A stretch of DNA of 27,072 nucleotides from an uncultured Christensenella sp. (GTDB lineage Bacteria; Bacillota; Clostridia; Christensenellales; Borkfalkiaceae), in assembly GCA_905203015.1 (NCBI GenBank), contig CAJKUC010000022.1:1-27072 (forward strand). The letters run 5' to 3'. The position numbers were made by a program, and so were the translations under genes. Below, piece after piece: positions 7,413 to 16,700 of this stretch (position 1 is the first letter of the stretch; every line of letters begins with the position of its first letter). The notes under the pieces are model-generated. The model was not told the DNA's origin. It worked only from the letters and a program-made list of their open reading frames with translations, and ran no database searches.

Positions 7413-8003
7413 ATGCAAAGAGTGTATACCGACGAAGATTTCAACGACGCGGCAGATCAGAGGAAGCGCGTCGCGCGGGTGTTCTGGATCGTGCTGGCAA
7501 TGTATATCGCGCTTGCCGTAGCGTCGTTGATTTATTATACGTCGTTGCCATACAAAGATAAAATGCAATCGTTGCCGAAGACGGTGATGTTTATTTCCAC
7601 CGCGCTTTTCGTGGTGTTTCTGTTCCTGTATATGGGAATCAAATACCATCGGATCAATAAATATTATAAAATGGTGTATTACCTTTCCGAGGGATTGAAA
7701 AACGTGGAAGAGAACTATTTCGTCGGATTTGAACTCAACGATCTGCAGAAGGACAGCGTGGACGCAATCTCGTGCGTTTTCAGAACGTGGAGTTACAAGA
7801 AAAAAGAGTGGATGCGCCGCGAAGCGTACTGGGACGTGGAAAAACGTCTGCCGCCGTTTGAAAAGGGAGACCTTGTAAAATACGTGGTGCAGAGCAATTT
7901 CATCGTGGCGTACGAAATCGAGGAAAAAGCCGAAAAGCAGGAGAATGAAAACGAAGCGGTGACGTTGCCCGCCGTCGGCGAGGAAAAGCCCGTCGTTTTC
8001 TGA
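7413..8003 (+). CDS. Two-TM membrane protein of unknown function
   Basis: 196 residues with two hydrophobic helices at about 22-42 and 57-75. A highly charged, probably cytoplasmic C-terminal region follows. It contains 'LKNVEENYFVGFEL' and 'KGDLVKYVVQSNFIVAYEI', which look like beta strands of a small compact domain, and then an acidic tail (EEKAEKQENENEA). I do not recognise the family. The ATG at 7413 has AGGAG at 7397-7401, about 11 nt upstream; an in-frame GTG at 7401 overlaps that ribosome site and is unlikely. It lies between lepB and pepF in a co-directional run, which gives only a weak hint of a link to membrane protein quality control. Confidence 0.75.
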   Translation: MQRVYTDEDFNDAADQRKRVARVFWIVLAMYIALAVASLIYYTSLPYKDKMQSLPKTVMFISTALFVVFLFLYMGIKYHRINKYYKMVYYLSEGLKNVEENYFVGFELNDLQKDSVDAISCVFRTWSYKKKEWMRREAYWDVEKRLPPFEKGDLVKYVVQSNFIVAYEIEEKAEKQENENEAVTLPAVGEEKPVVF

Positions 8004-8126
8004 AAAAACGTTTTGAAATATTTCCTGCCCGCCGTAAGCCGAAAAGACGGCATTACGGGCAAATCGGCGGCAGATGAAAACAATTTCCGAAACAGTAAAA
8101 AAATCAGCGTAAGGAGCGAAAAACAT

Positions 8127-9911
8127 ATGGAAAGAAACGAAGTGGAAGAAAAATACCGTTGGAACGCGGAGGAGATATATCCTTCGTACGAGGCGTGGCA
8201 GAAAGAGAAAGAAGAGACGGAAAAAAAGTACGTCGATTTCGATTATTCCGGAAAGTACAAGGGAAAACTCGGAGATAAAAAAGCCTTGCTCGACCTTTTC
8301 GCTTTCGAGAACGAAGGCATGAAAAAGGTGGAGAAACTCTATTTGTACGCTTCGATGAAGCGGGACGAGGATCTGAGAAACGCGCGTTATACAAGCGCTG
8401 TGGCGCAGATGCAGTCTCTGGTGACGAAACTGATGGCGGCTACGGCGTTCGTCGAACCCGAACTTACGGCGTTGCCCGAAGAAAAACTGAAAGAATATAT
8501 CGCGGATAAAGATTTCGCCGATTACGATTATATGCTGACGAAGATCGATAAATCGAAAAAGTACGTGCTTTCGGAAGGCGAGGAAAAATTGCTGGCGATG
8601 GCTTCGGAAGCGACGGACGGATATAATTCCGTATTTTCGATGCTCAATAATGCCGATCTTAATCTTACGGAAGCGAAATTTCAGGGCAAAACGGAAAAGA
8701 TTACGCACGGCGGCTACGGCGTAGTGCTGCATCGGGGTAACGCGGAAGAGCGAAAAGAGTGGTTTGAAAAATATTACGCCGCGTATATCCGTATCATTCA
8801 CGCATTGGCGCAGACGTATTACGGAAACGTGAAAAAAGACGTGTTTTTCTGCCGCGCGAGAGGGTATGAAAGTTGCCTTTCCATGGCGTTGCACGGCGAA
8901 GACGTGCCCGAAATCGTATACAATAATCTGATTTTTTCGGTGAACGATGCGTTGCCGACGATGCACCGTTATATCGCGTTGCGGAAAAAAGTACTCGGGC
9001 TGAAAGAGCAGCACATGTACGATATTTACGCTCCGCTGGTGGAAAACGCGGATCTGTCGCTTTCGTACGAAGAAGCCTACGATCTTGTGGTGGAAGGGCT
9101 TGCGCCTCTCGGCAAAGATTATCAGGCGCTTCTTCGCAGGGCGAAAGACGAACGCTGGATCGACGTATGCGAGACGGAAGGCAAAAAGAGCGGCGCGTAT
9201 TCCACGGGCGCGTACGAAACGCATCCTTACGTACTTTTGAATTATCAGAAAACCACAAACGAGATCTTTACGATCGCGCACGAAATGGGTCATTCGATCC
9301 ATACGTATAAATCTTCGGCGGCGCAGCCTTACACCAAAGCGGATTATACGATTTTCCTTGCGGAAATCGCCAGCACCGTAAACGAAGTGCTGCTTTTGAA
9401 ATATCTGCTCGGCAAAGCCACGGATAAAAAGACGAAGAAATATCTTCTGAATTATTACATGGATATGATCCGCGCCACGCTGTTCCGTCAAACGCAATTT
9501 GCCGAATTCGAGCAGATCGTGCATAAAAAAGCGGAAGACGGCGAGCCGCTCACCGACGAAAATCTGTGCGCTACGTACTACGATCTCAATAAGAAGTACT
9601 ACGGCGACGCGATCGTTCACGATAAAGAAATCGCCTACGAATGGGCGCGTATCCCGCATTTCTATCGTTCGTTCTATGTGTACAAATATTCTACGGGAAT
9701 CATTTCCGCAATCTCGATCGCGCATCGCGTGCTCACCGAGGGCGAAAGCGCGGTGCAGGATTACTTTAAGTTCCTTTCGGGCGGCTGTTCCACTGATCCC
9801 GTGTCCATTCTGAAATGGGCGGGCGTGGATCTCACTACGAAAGCGCCTTTTAAGACGGCGATGAAAGAATTTGCCGACGCTCTCGACGAATTTGAAAAAC
9901 TCTGCGATTAA
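8127..9911 (+). CDS. pepF: Oligoendopeptidase F (M3B metallopeptidase)
   Basis: Cytoplasmic zinc peptidase that degrades oligopeptides of roughly 7-20 residues, supplying amino acids and clearing peptide debris. The 594 residues match the usual PepF length. The N-terminus 'KYRWNAEEIYPSYEAWQKE' is the typical PepF opening. The zinc site is HEMGH (His385, Glu386, His389), with the third ligand Glu413 in 'FLAEIASTVNE'. The C-terminal 'YEWARIPHFYRSFYVYKYSTG' carries the conserved substrate-binding tyrosines and histidine of the family. ATG 8127 has AAGGAG at 8111-8116; an in-frame upstream TTG at 8013 would add 38 residues not typical of the family. Confidence 0.95.
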   Translation: MERNEVEEKYRWNAEEIYPSYEAWQKEKEETEKKYVDFDYSGKYKGKLGDKKALLDLFAFENEGMKKVEKLYLYASMKRDEDLRNARYTSAVAQMQSLVTKLMAATAFVEPELTALPEEKLKEYIADKDFADYDYMLTKIDKSKKYVLSEGEEKLLAMASEATDGYNSVFSMLNNADLNLTEAKFQGKTEKITHGGYGVVLHRGNAEERKEWFEKYYAAYIRIIHALAQTYYGNVKKDVFFCRARGYESCLSMALHGEDVPEIVYNNLIFSVNDALPTMHRYIALRKKVLGLKEQHMYDIYAPLVENADLSLSYEEAYDLVVEGLAPLGKDYQALLRRAKDERWIDVCETEGKKSGAYSTGAYETHPYVLLNYQKTTNEIFTIAHEMGHSIHTYKSSAAQPYTKADYTIFLAEIASTVNEVLLLKYLLGKATDKKTKKYLLNYYMDMIRATLFRQTQFAEFEQIVHKKAEDGEPLTDENLCATYYDLNKKYYGDAIVHDKEIAYEWARIPHFYRSFYVYKYSTGIISAISIAHRVLTEGESAVQDYFKFLSGGCSTDPVSILKWAGVDLTTKAPFKTAMKEFADALDEFEKLCD

Positions 9912-9957
9912 CGCGGCATAAAAAACGAAAAAAAACGGAAAAAAAGAAGCGAACCAG

Positions 9958-9980
9958 CGCGGCAGGCGATCCCTGCCGCG
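9958..9980 (+). other. GC-rich hairpin between pepF and dnaB
   Basis: CGCGGCAGG (9958-9966) and CCTGCCGCG (9972-9980) form a perfect nine-pair stem with a five-base loop, about 45 nt after the pepF stop. It is not followed by a T tract (TAAGGCGCGC follows), so it is more likely an mRNA-stabilising or processing element than an efficient terminator. Confidence 0.5.
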
Positions 9981-10083
9981 TAAGGCGCGCTCTTCCGGCT
10001 TTTTCGGAATAAAACAACGAAAAACAACGGAAGGAGCAAAAATCCGTGAGAAAACACGGAGGGAAAAAAGGAGAAACGAAAGT

Positions 10084-11553
10084 ATGGCTGCGACGAACGT
10101 AATGCCGCACAACCGCGACGCCGAAATGGCGCTTTTAGGGTGCATGCTGATCGATAACGAAACGGCGGCGGATATAGTGGAGCCGCTGAAAGAAGAGGAT
10201 TTTTATCAGGAATCCAATCGTTACGTGCTGACGGCGATGAAGCACGTGTTTTCTTCGCGTAAGCCGATCGATCTCGTTACTCTTTCCGATCAACTGGAAA
10301 GCGAGGGAACGCTGGAAAAGGCGGGCGGAATTACATATCTCACCGAACTTGCGCAGATCACGCCGTCGGCGGCGAATTACAAATCGTATTTCGATATCGT
10401 GAAACGCGATTCGCTCTCCCGCAAACTGATCCGCGCTTCGCAGCAGATCATTCAGGCTTGCGCTTCTTCCACCGACGAAAAAGGAACGCTTGCGTTCGCG
10501 GAAAAATCCATTTACGATATTTCGCGGCAGACCGACAGATCTTCCTTGCAGGGCATGCAGGAAGGGAACGTAGTGGACGGCGTGCTGAAAAAATTCGAGT
10601 CGCTTTCTTTGGATAAAAACGCCTATCGCGGCGTGGAAACGGGTTTCCGCCGCTTGGATCAGATGACGAACGGCTTGCAAAAATCCGATCTTATCGTACT
10701 TGCCGCCCGCCCCGGTATGGGAAAGACGTCGTTTTCGATGAACATCGTGGAACACGCCGCTTTATGCAAAGGCAAAGTGTGCGCGGTGTTCTCCCTCGAA
10801 ATGCCCCGTTCGCAGATCGTGCAAAGGCTTTTATGCTCGTATGCGAACGTAAGCATGGGAAAGGCGCTTTCGGGAAATCTTGCCGCAAACGACTGGAAAA
10901 AACTGATCGACGCGGCGGAACGGCTGAAAGAAGCCCAGATTTACGTGGATGATTCGTCGAGAGTGACTCCTGCGGAAATCGAATCGAAATGCCGCCGTTT
11001 AAAAGCAAAAACGGGCGCGCTCGATCTGATCATGATCGACTATATTCAGTTAATGTCGGGCGGTTCGTCTACGCTTGCGGGGCAGGAAAACCGTCAGCAG
11101 GAAATCGCTTCGATCACCCGAGATCTGAAAATCATGGCAAAGGAACTGGAAGTTCCCGTCATCGCTCTTTCGCAACTTCGTCGTATGCAGACGAAAGAGC
11201 CGCAACTTTCTGACCTTCGCGAATCGGGGGCAATCGAGCAGGACGCCGATATCGTTATGTTCATATCGAGGCCCGAAGCGATCGCCACGAAAGAAGAACT
11301 GGAAAGCGGAAAGATCGTGAAGGGCGCTGCGGAAATCATTATCGCCAAGCACAGAAACGGCGAACAGGGGCGTATCCAACTGAAATTCATCGGCGAATCC
11401 ACGAAATTCGTGGATGAAGACGCGGAAAACCGCCCCGAAGAACCGCCGCAATTCGGCAGACCGAGATCGTTCGAGGAAGAGGACGACGTTTTGAAAGAGG
11501 CGGGATTCAACGCGCCTCCGCCCGAAGAGGAAGAACCGCCGTTCGACATGTAA
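10084..11553 (+). CDS. dnaB: Replicative DNA helicase DnaB
   Basis: Hexameric 5'-3' helicase of the replication fork (called DnaC in Bacillus subtilis). The N-terminal helical domain begins 'MPHNRDAEMALLGCML', followed by a linker and the RecA-like motor. Walker A is ARPGMGKTS (Lys214, Thr215), Walker B LIMIDY (Asp319), then 'EIASITRDLKIMAKELEVPVIALSQL' and 'DLRESGAIEQDADIVMF'. The arginine-finger region is KHRNG. The 489 residues exceed the common 440-460 because of an acidic, Pro/Glu-rich C-terminal tail (about 445-489). ATG 10084 follows AAGGAG at 10068-10073. The DnaD-domain gene lies only 6 kb away on the other strand, so two helicase-related replication genes are near each other but not in one operon. 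Confidence 0.97.
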   Translation: MAATNVMPHNRDAEMALLGCMLIDNETAADIVEPLKEEDFYQESNRYVLTAMKHVFSSRKPIDLVTLSDQLESEGTLEKAGGITYLTELAQITPSAANYKSYFDIVKRDSLSRKLIRASQQIIQACASSTDEKGTLAFAEKSIYDISRQTDRSSLQGMQEGNVVDGVLKKFESLSLDKNAYRGVETGFRRLDQMTNGLQKSDLIVLAARPGMGKTSFSMNIVEHAALCKGKVCAVFSLEMPRSQIVQRLLCSYANVSMGKALSGNLAANDWKKLIDAAERLKEAQIYVDDSSRVTPAEIESKCRRLKAKTGALDLIMIDYIQLMSGGSSTLAGQENRQQEIASITRDLKIMAKELEVPVIALSQLRRMQTKEPQLSDLRESGAIEQDADIVMFISRPEAIATKEELESGKIVKGAAEIIIAKHRNGEQGRIQLKFIGESTKFVDEDAENRPEEPPQFGRPRSFEEEDDVLKEAGFNAPPPEEEEPPFDM

Positions 11554-11607
11554 CCAACCGTGCGACGGGCGGGCGAAAAGTGCGTACGGAGAGAAAGGCG
11601 CGAAGAG

Positions 11608-12627
11608 ATGATTACGCGGATAGAATCAATTAACGAACAATCGCTGAAAGAAGCGAAAGAAATAATTTTCGGCGGCGGCGTGGTGGCGATTCCTACGGAG
11701 ACGGTGTACGGATTAGGCGGCAACGCGTTTGACGACGACGCGGTGAAACGTATTTTCGAGATAAAGGGGCGGCCGAACGACAACCCCCTGATCGCTCATG
11801 TACATAAAGATTACGATCTTTCAAAGATCATCGATTACGATCCGCCGTTCGCGCCGATTCTGCGCCGTGCGTTTTTGCCCGGGCCGCTCACCATCGTGTA
11901 TCCTTCTACGGGGAAGGTGTCGCCGCGCGTATCGTGCGGGCTGAATACGCTTGCGGTGCGTGTGCCTTCTCACGAGGGCGCACAGGCGTTTTTACGCGAG
12001 ACGGATATTCCGATCGTCGCGCCGTCGGCGAATTTATCGAAGCACGTTTCACCCACGTCCGCCCGGCACGTATTCGACGATTTCAACGGAAAAATACCTT
12101 TGATTCTCGACGGGGGCGCATGCACGGGCGGGATCGAAAGCACCGTGGTGGACGTGACGGGAGACGTGCCCGTGATTCTGCGCCCGGGGCTTGTTACGTG
12201 CGAGATGATTAAAGAAGTATGCGGTGCGTGCGAGGTGTACGCGCCCGATCTGAAACCGGGCGATAAAGCGAAAAGCCCGGGGATGATGTATAAGCATTAC
12301 TCTCCGAAATGCGAGACGATGATTTTTCCGTGCGACGGGGAAGCGCAGGCGATTTCGGCATATATAAAACGGGCGGATGAGGGAAAACGCGTATATTTTC
12401 TGTGCGAACACGTATCGGCGGTAAATTTGCGCGAAAAAGGATATAACGTACTTGATCTCGGCGCGACGGATCGGGAGATGGCGGCGAATCTTTTCGCATT
12501 GCTCCGCGAAGCGGAACATGTGGCGGATTCTCTGATTGCGATCGAGCCGAAACAAAAAGACGGCGTAATGCCGGGCGTGCTCAATCGACTGAGAAAAGCA
12601 TGCGCTTCCGTGGATATTCCTCACTGA
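11608..12627 (+). CDS. ywlC: L-threonylcarbamoyladenylate synthase, long Sua5/YwlC form
   Basis: Makes threonylcarbamoyl-AMP from threonine, bicarbonate and ATP, the first step of the universal t6A37 modification of ANN-decoding tRNAs, in the cytoplasm. The YrdC-type catalytic domain (about 1-200) shows PTETVYGLG, KGRPNDNPL, 'FLPGPLTIV', APSANLS and 'GGIESTVVD'. The linker SPGMMYKHYSP (223-233) and the following Rossmann-like C-terminal domain mark the two-domain Sua5 form rather than the short TsaC form; 339 residues agrees with YwlC. The ATG at 11608 has GAGAAAGG upstream, and an in-frame upstream start at 11560 would add an unlikely Arg-rich leader. It is followed by a ywlE-like gene, as in Bacillus. 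Confidence 0.94.
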   Translation: MITRIESINEQSLKEAKEIIFGGGVVAIPTETVYGLGGNAFDDDAVKRIFEIKGRPNDNPLIAHVHKDYDLSKIIDYDPPFAPILRRAFLPGPLTIVYPSTGKVSPRVSCGLNTLAVRVPSHEGAQAFLRETDIPIVAPSANLSKHVSPTSARHVFDDFNGKIPLILDGGACTGGIESTVVDVTGDVPVILRPGLVTCEMIKEVCGACEVYAPDLKPGDKAKSPGMMYKHYSPKCETMIFPCDGEAQAISAYIKRADEGKRVYFLCEHVSAVNLREKGYNVLDLGATDREMAANLFALLREAEHVADSLIAIEPKQKDGVMPGVLNRLRKACASVDIPH

Positions 12628-12751
12628 AAAAGGCAAATAAGCGAAGAGCGGCAAAGCGCAAATCAAGCGAGAACAATTCTGCGAAAAATAAAAAGGAGAA
12701 CGGCGTAAAAACGCAGGCGTATAATCGGAAAAACGGGAGAACGAATCGGAA

Positions 12752-13546
12752 ATGGCGAAAACGAAAATAAAAAAAATAGTGTTTGTGTGCACGGGAAACA
12801 CTTGCCGTTCTCCGATGGCGGAAGCGGCGTTTGCCGAGGAGATCAGGCGCAAAAATCTTCCAGCCGTGGCAACGTCGGCGGGAATCAAGGTGTCGCCCGC
12901 CGAAAGGGATCTGAATCCGAAGGCGCTTTTTGCTCTGCAAAGTCACGGGCTGGATCTTCCGTATTTTTCTTCCACTTCACTCACGAAAGAAACGCTGATG
13001 ACGGCGGATATCATCATATGTATGACGCGGCAACAGCGGGATCTGCTGAAAGAAGCAAGGCAACGTTTCGCGGCGGAAGAAGGGAAAGCGAGAATCAGAA
13101 ACAATGCGTTTTGTTTTTTCGATCTCACGGGGAAAGACGTGCCCGATCCTTACGGCAAAAGCGAAGAGGAATATTTAAAAACGTTCGATGCTATCGTGGA
13201 GGCGTTTCCCGCAATCGAAGAAAAATGGTTTGCGAAAAAGCCGCGTTCTTCGGAAAAAACGACGGAAAAAGGAGCAATTGCCGCGCATAAAAAACGCACG
13301 CCCGCCAAACGAGCGAAAGGGGCGGCAAAAAAAGTCTCGGCAAAGAAAAGCGCGATGAAACGAGCGTCGGCAAAGCCGAAAACGAAACCGAAGACAACGA
13401 AGCCGAAAGCAAAAACGGGAACTACGGCGCGCCGCGGCGGAAATTCCGTGAAAAATGCGGCGAAAAGCGACGGCATAAACGATAAAACCGTGAAAAACGC
13501 AAAAAAAATGGCGGAGCCGCAGGAGAATACGCCGAGAAACGCTTGA
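12752..13546 (+). CDS. ywlE: LMW phosphatase of the YwlE (protein-arginine phosphatase) type with a Lys/Ala-rich tail
   Basis: The first ~160 residues are a low-molecular-weight phosphatase: P-loop CTGNTCRS (Cys13 nucleophile, Arg19) and the acid loop PDPYG (Asp132). Known enzymology of YwlE assigns phospho-arginine selectivity to a Thr in this loop where tyrosine phosphatases have Ile; Thr17 here matches YwlE, so protein-arginine phosphatase is the better guess. Residues about 163-264 are a low-complexity Lys/Ala/Pro/Thr tail (for example KRTPAKRAKGAAKKVSAKKS) resembling histone H1 C-termini. The usual enzymes have 150-160 residues, so the tail is an addition, likely binding nucleic acid or acidic partners. 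The position after ywlC is the Bacillus gene order. The stop codon overlaps the -35 box of the next promoter. Confidence 0.9.
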   Translation: MAKTKIKKIVFVCTGNTCRSPMAEAAFAEEIRRKNLPAVATSAGIKVSPAERDLNPKALFALQSHGLDLPYFSSTSLTKETLMTADIIICMTRQQRDLLKEARQRFAAEEGKARIRNNAFCFFDLTGKDVPDPYGKSEEEYLKTFDAIVEAFPAIEEKWFAKKPRSSEKTTEKGAIAAHKKRTPAKRAKGAAKKVSAKKSAMKRASAKPKTKPKTTKPKAKTGTTARRGGNSVKNAAKSDGINDKTVKNAKKMAEPQENTPRNA

Positions 13547-13571
13547 CAAGTTTGAAAAAGAAGAATATAAT
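13543..13571 (+). promoter_or_regulatory. Consensus sigma-A promoter of the surface-protein operon
   Basis: A perfect TTGACA (13543-13548), a 17-nt spacer and a perfect TATAAT (13566-13571). This is the best promoter in the window. The -35 box contains the TGA stop of ywlE. Transcription should begin near 13578, just ahead of the riboswitch. Confidence 0.92.
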
Positions 13572-13595
13572 ATCGGTATACACAGTATAACAATC

Positions 13596-13673
13596 GATTT
13601 GAAAAAGGCAAGATAGTCGCGAGATTATTACGCAAAACTACAGGGACTTACTAAGTCAGCCAGTTACCAAATT
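13596..13673 (+). promoter_or_regulatory. Cyclic-di-GMP-I (GEMM-I) riboswitch aptamer
   Basis: P1 pairs GATTTG (13596-13601) with CAAATT (13668-13673). GGCAA at 13607-13611 is the conserved 5' element. P2 is a seven-pair helix, GATAGTC/GATTATT, capped by the GNRA tetraloop GCGA (13619-13622). The class hallmark ACGCAAA follows at 13630-13636. P3 pairs AACT (13636-13639) with AGTT (13662-13665), with an inner helix GACTT/AAGTC. The 3' stretch GCCAGTTACC is typical of clostridial members. Class I c-di-GMP aptamers are known regulators of motility, adhesin and surface genes. The identification rests on conserved motifs and foldable helices read by eye. Confidence 0.85.
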
Positions 13674-13703
13674 ACTTTATCGGAAGTAGTTTGGTATTTT
13701 TTT
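13665..13703 (+). terminator. Riboswitch expression platform: intrinsic terminator
   Basis: TACCAAATTACTT (13665-13677) pairs with AAGTAGTTTGGTA (13684-13696), 13 pairs with one G-U, a six-base loop and seven T (13697-13703). Its 5' arm contains the 3' strand of aptamer stem P1, so aptamer and terminator compete. Ligand-stabilised P1 should prevent termination. Confidence 0.88.
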
Positions 13704-13735
13704 ATGCAAGAATACTTTACAAAGGAGAAAGAACG

Positions 13736-16700
13736 ATGAAAAAGATCCGTAAAAATACTTTTTCCGTGCTCGTCGCGGCGTTGTCGATCGTGCTCGCGCT
13801 GATCACTGTCGTGTACGCCGTCGTTCTTTTCTCTTTCCGCGTAGACGGAAAAATCGACGGAAACACAGATACGATAAACAGCGAAAAACTGCTGAACCTG
13901 GAAGTGACGGAAACGTCGGTATCTTTCGCGAAAGCGGGCGAAGAGGGCAGAAAAAACATTTCGCTTACGGTGAAAAACGATACGAACGTGAATATCGCGT
14001 ACAGTTTCGGGTTATCCGCCGATAACAATTCGCTTACTGAATCGCAGTTTTCCGTACTTGCTGGCGCGGTGCTGGTGTATTTCGACGGCAATTTCGAGGG
14101 AACGCTTTCCTCGTTGATTCAAAACGGCGAAAAAATATTCGATAACGGCTACGTGATGGCGAAAGGCGATAAAACGCGTACGCAAAGCCACGTTCTTTCG
14201 CTGGAATTGCATATCGCTACGGAACAATCTCTTCTCGGCAAAGAATTCGGCGTGCGCGTCACGACGTACAGCCGCAACGCGAATTATGCGAATACGATCC
14301 TCGTTTCCGACGAAACGGGCTTTTTGCGCGCGGCAGACGATATAAACAGCGGCTTGCTTTCTTCCTCGGAAGACGGAAAAACGGCGGAAAAAATTACGAT
14401 CGCTCTTGCGGACGATATTACGCTGACTTCTGCCGTAACGCTGAAAAACGCGGCGGATATAGATCTTTGCGGGCATAAACTCGCGCTTGCCGCGGATCTT
14501 ACGCTTACGGGCGAGGGAACTTATACGCTTCGCTCTTCGTTGCCTGCGGAATACGATTCCGTGGATGGAAACGGCGCTATCGTAATGAATAACGCGAAAG
14601 GCGTTCTGGAAATCAAAGATTTTTACGCGAAAAACAAAGCCGCGGTGAACGCGGGAAAACTTTATGCCGCAAAAGCAAATTTGTCCGCATTCGATTCCGA
14701 ATCGGCGGCGGTACTTCTTGCGGCACATGCGAAAAACGCGCTTGCTTACGGCGCGCAGGCGGGAATCGGCGTGGATTTATTCGGCGCTCTTTCGTGTTAT
14801 GCGGAAAAAATTTCCGTAACGGCGGACGAAAATTGCACGTACGCAAACGGCATACTCACCGTAAAAGAGCGCAGCGGCGTGGCGGTTTCCGTGCTGAAAA
14901 TCGGCGATACCGAGATAAAATTTAAAGCGATCGGCGGGGAAGAAGACGCCGTTTTCGCTTCACTGCTCGCAAACGAATTGAAATATATTCCCGATACCGT
15001 GAGCGGCGACGCGATCGTGTACGATTTGTTTCTGCCGAAATATATTCCCGCGAAAAACGCGACGATCGAATGGACGAGTTCCGACGAATCCAGCGTTACC
15101 TCCGACGGAAAACTTGCCGATACGCTGAAAGAAAACACCGTGGTGACGTTGTACGCGAAAATTACGATCGGCGGAAAAACGTACACTCATTCTTTCACGT
15201 TCAGGGTGACGAGCCAGACGCGAGAGACAAAATTCAAATATCTCGTGGCGCAACTCAGCCCCGTGAAACTTACCGCCGTGTATAAAGGCGAGAGCAACGC
15301 GAAAGAAGCGTTGTTTCATCTGCCCGTGGTAAGCGGCACATATGATTACAGGCAATCGTTCGATATGATTTATAAGTCCGACGACGTTTCTTCCGCCGAT
15401 CGCGTATGGGAAGCGTTCAAAGACATCGGTTTGCAGAATCTTTCGTATACGGTGAAGAGCGGTTATAATTTCATATCGCTGGATAATACGGGCGGCTCGG
15501 CGGTGTATCTGAATTCCGCCACGTTCTATACGTTCGCGCAGTTGACGGTGACGGGCGATTTCGGCGGAAACGAAACGTATGAGGACAGCGTAAACGTGCT
15601 GATCCAACTCGGCAACAATTCCGAACTGTACGAACTGGCGTTTTCGTTTGTGGAAAAAACGCTGGGCGATATAGACGTGTTGCAGAATATCATCGATACC
15701 CGCGTAACGTACGGAATGAAATACGAACGCGGAGATTTCTATCTCGACGGCGAGTATCAGTCGATCAATATCGTGTACGCGCCCGCAACGGAAAATTCCG
15801 GCATATCCAAAGTGGAAAAAGAAGGGGATAAATGGCACGTATATATCGATCCCACGAAATTTTCTTCTGCGGAAAGCAGCGTGGGGTTAAGCGTAAAAGT
15901 ATCGAAAGACGGCGACGAAACGGGGCAGAGCCGCGTTCTCTATCTTTCCGTTCCTGCCGTAATCAAGCCGGACGATAACGGCTTTGCAAATTACAGCGTA
16001 TTCAGTTCCGTAAAATATCAGACGGCTCTGGCGATTTCCGACGTTGCCGATTCCAAGACGGCGGAACGCGTGGCAAATCTGCCCGAAATACAATCGACCG
16101 ACGGCGATACGAAACCCAACGGCTTTACCCTCGACGGCGGAGTGCTTACCAACGCTACGCCCGATTATATTCTGGTGCGCGACGCGGCGAACGTGAAGAG
16201 CCTTACTTTCAGATCGGGCGGCGGCGAAACGGGCGAAAGTGAGGCTCATACGAAGGCGTATCGCTTTGCAAGGCTGCTGAAATGGGCGACGGGCAACGAA
16301 AAAGCCGCGCTTCCTTTCTCTTTCGGAAATTACAGCGCCACCGACACCTCTTCTTATTCCGACGGTAATGAATATATGAGCGAGAAAGAAGCAGAAATAT
16401 TAAAGGCATATCTTTCCGGCGAAGCGGGCTTCACCGATGCGGAAGTAACCGCTTTGTGGCAGGAAGCCACCACCACCCCCGGCGCGCACATTATCGGCGA
16501 TTACACTACGATCACGCAGATAGCGGCGAAATATTCTGCTTCGGGATCGATGACTTATTTCAAATATACCGAAGTGTTGCAATGGGCGATGAACGAAAAA
16601 GATTTCCCGAATGCCGGCGGCGGTTCTGCCGGTTCGCCTCCTAATATCGGGAATATCGGAAAATACAATATCGATATGAGCGGTTCCGCTACGGCGAATA

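Noticed and set aside
9958..9980. Hairpin after pepF as an intrinsic terminator
   Set aside because: There is no T tract after the stem, and dnaB downstream shows no promoter of its own that I can see.
6714..10145. Very long open frame on the minus strand (over 1100 codons) opposite lepB, the two-TM gene and pepF
   Set aside because: The plus strand encodes three recognisable proteins here with motifs and ribosome sites. The antisense frame translates to Phe/Arg/His-rich sequence typical of the complement of genes with this codon usage.
12049..12888. Minus-strand open frame opposite ywlC and ywlE
   Set aside because: It overlaps two well-supported genes including their catalytic motifs. Composition is antisense-like.
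13691..13735. Earlier in-frame start for the giant surface protein
   Set aside because: It would place the start inside the terminator's 3' arm and T run. ATG 13736 has a strong ribosome site and begins a normal leader.
16618..16680. Gly/Ser-rich repeat-looking stretch as a DNA tandem repeat
   Set aside because: On inspection it is a short low-complexity linker (GGGSAGSPPNIGNIG) without regular repeated units.
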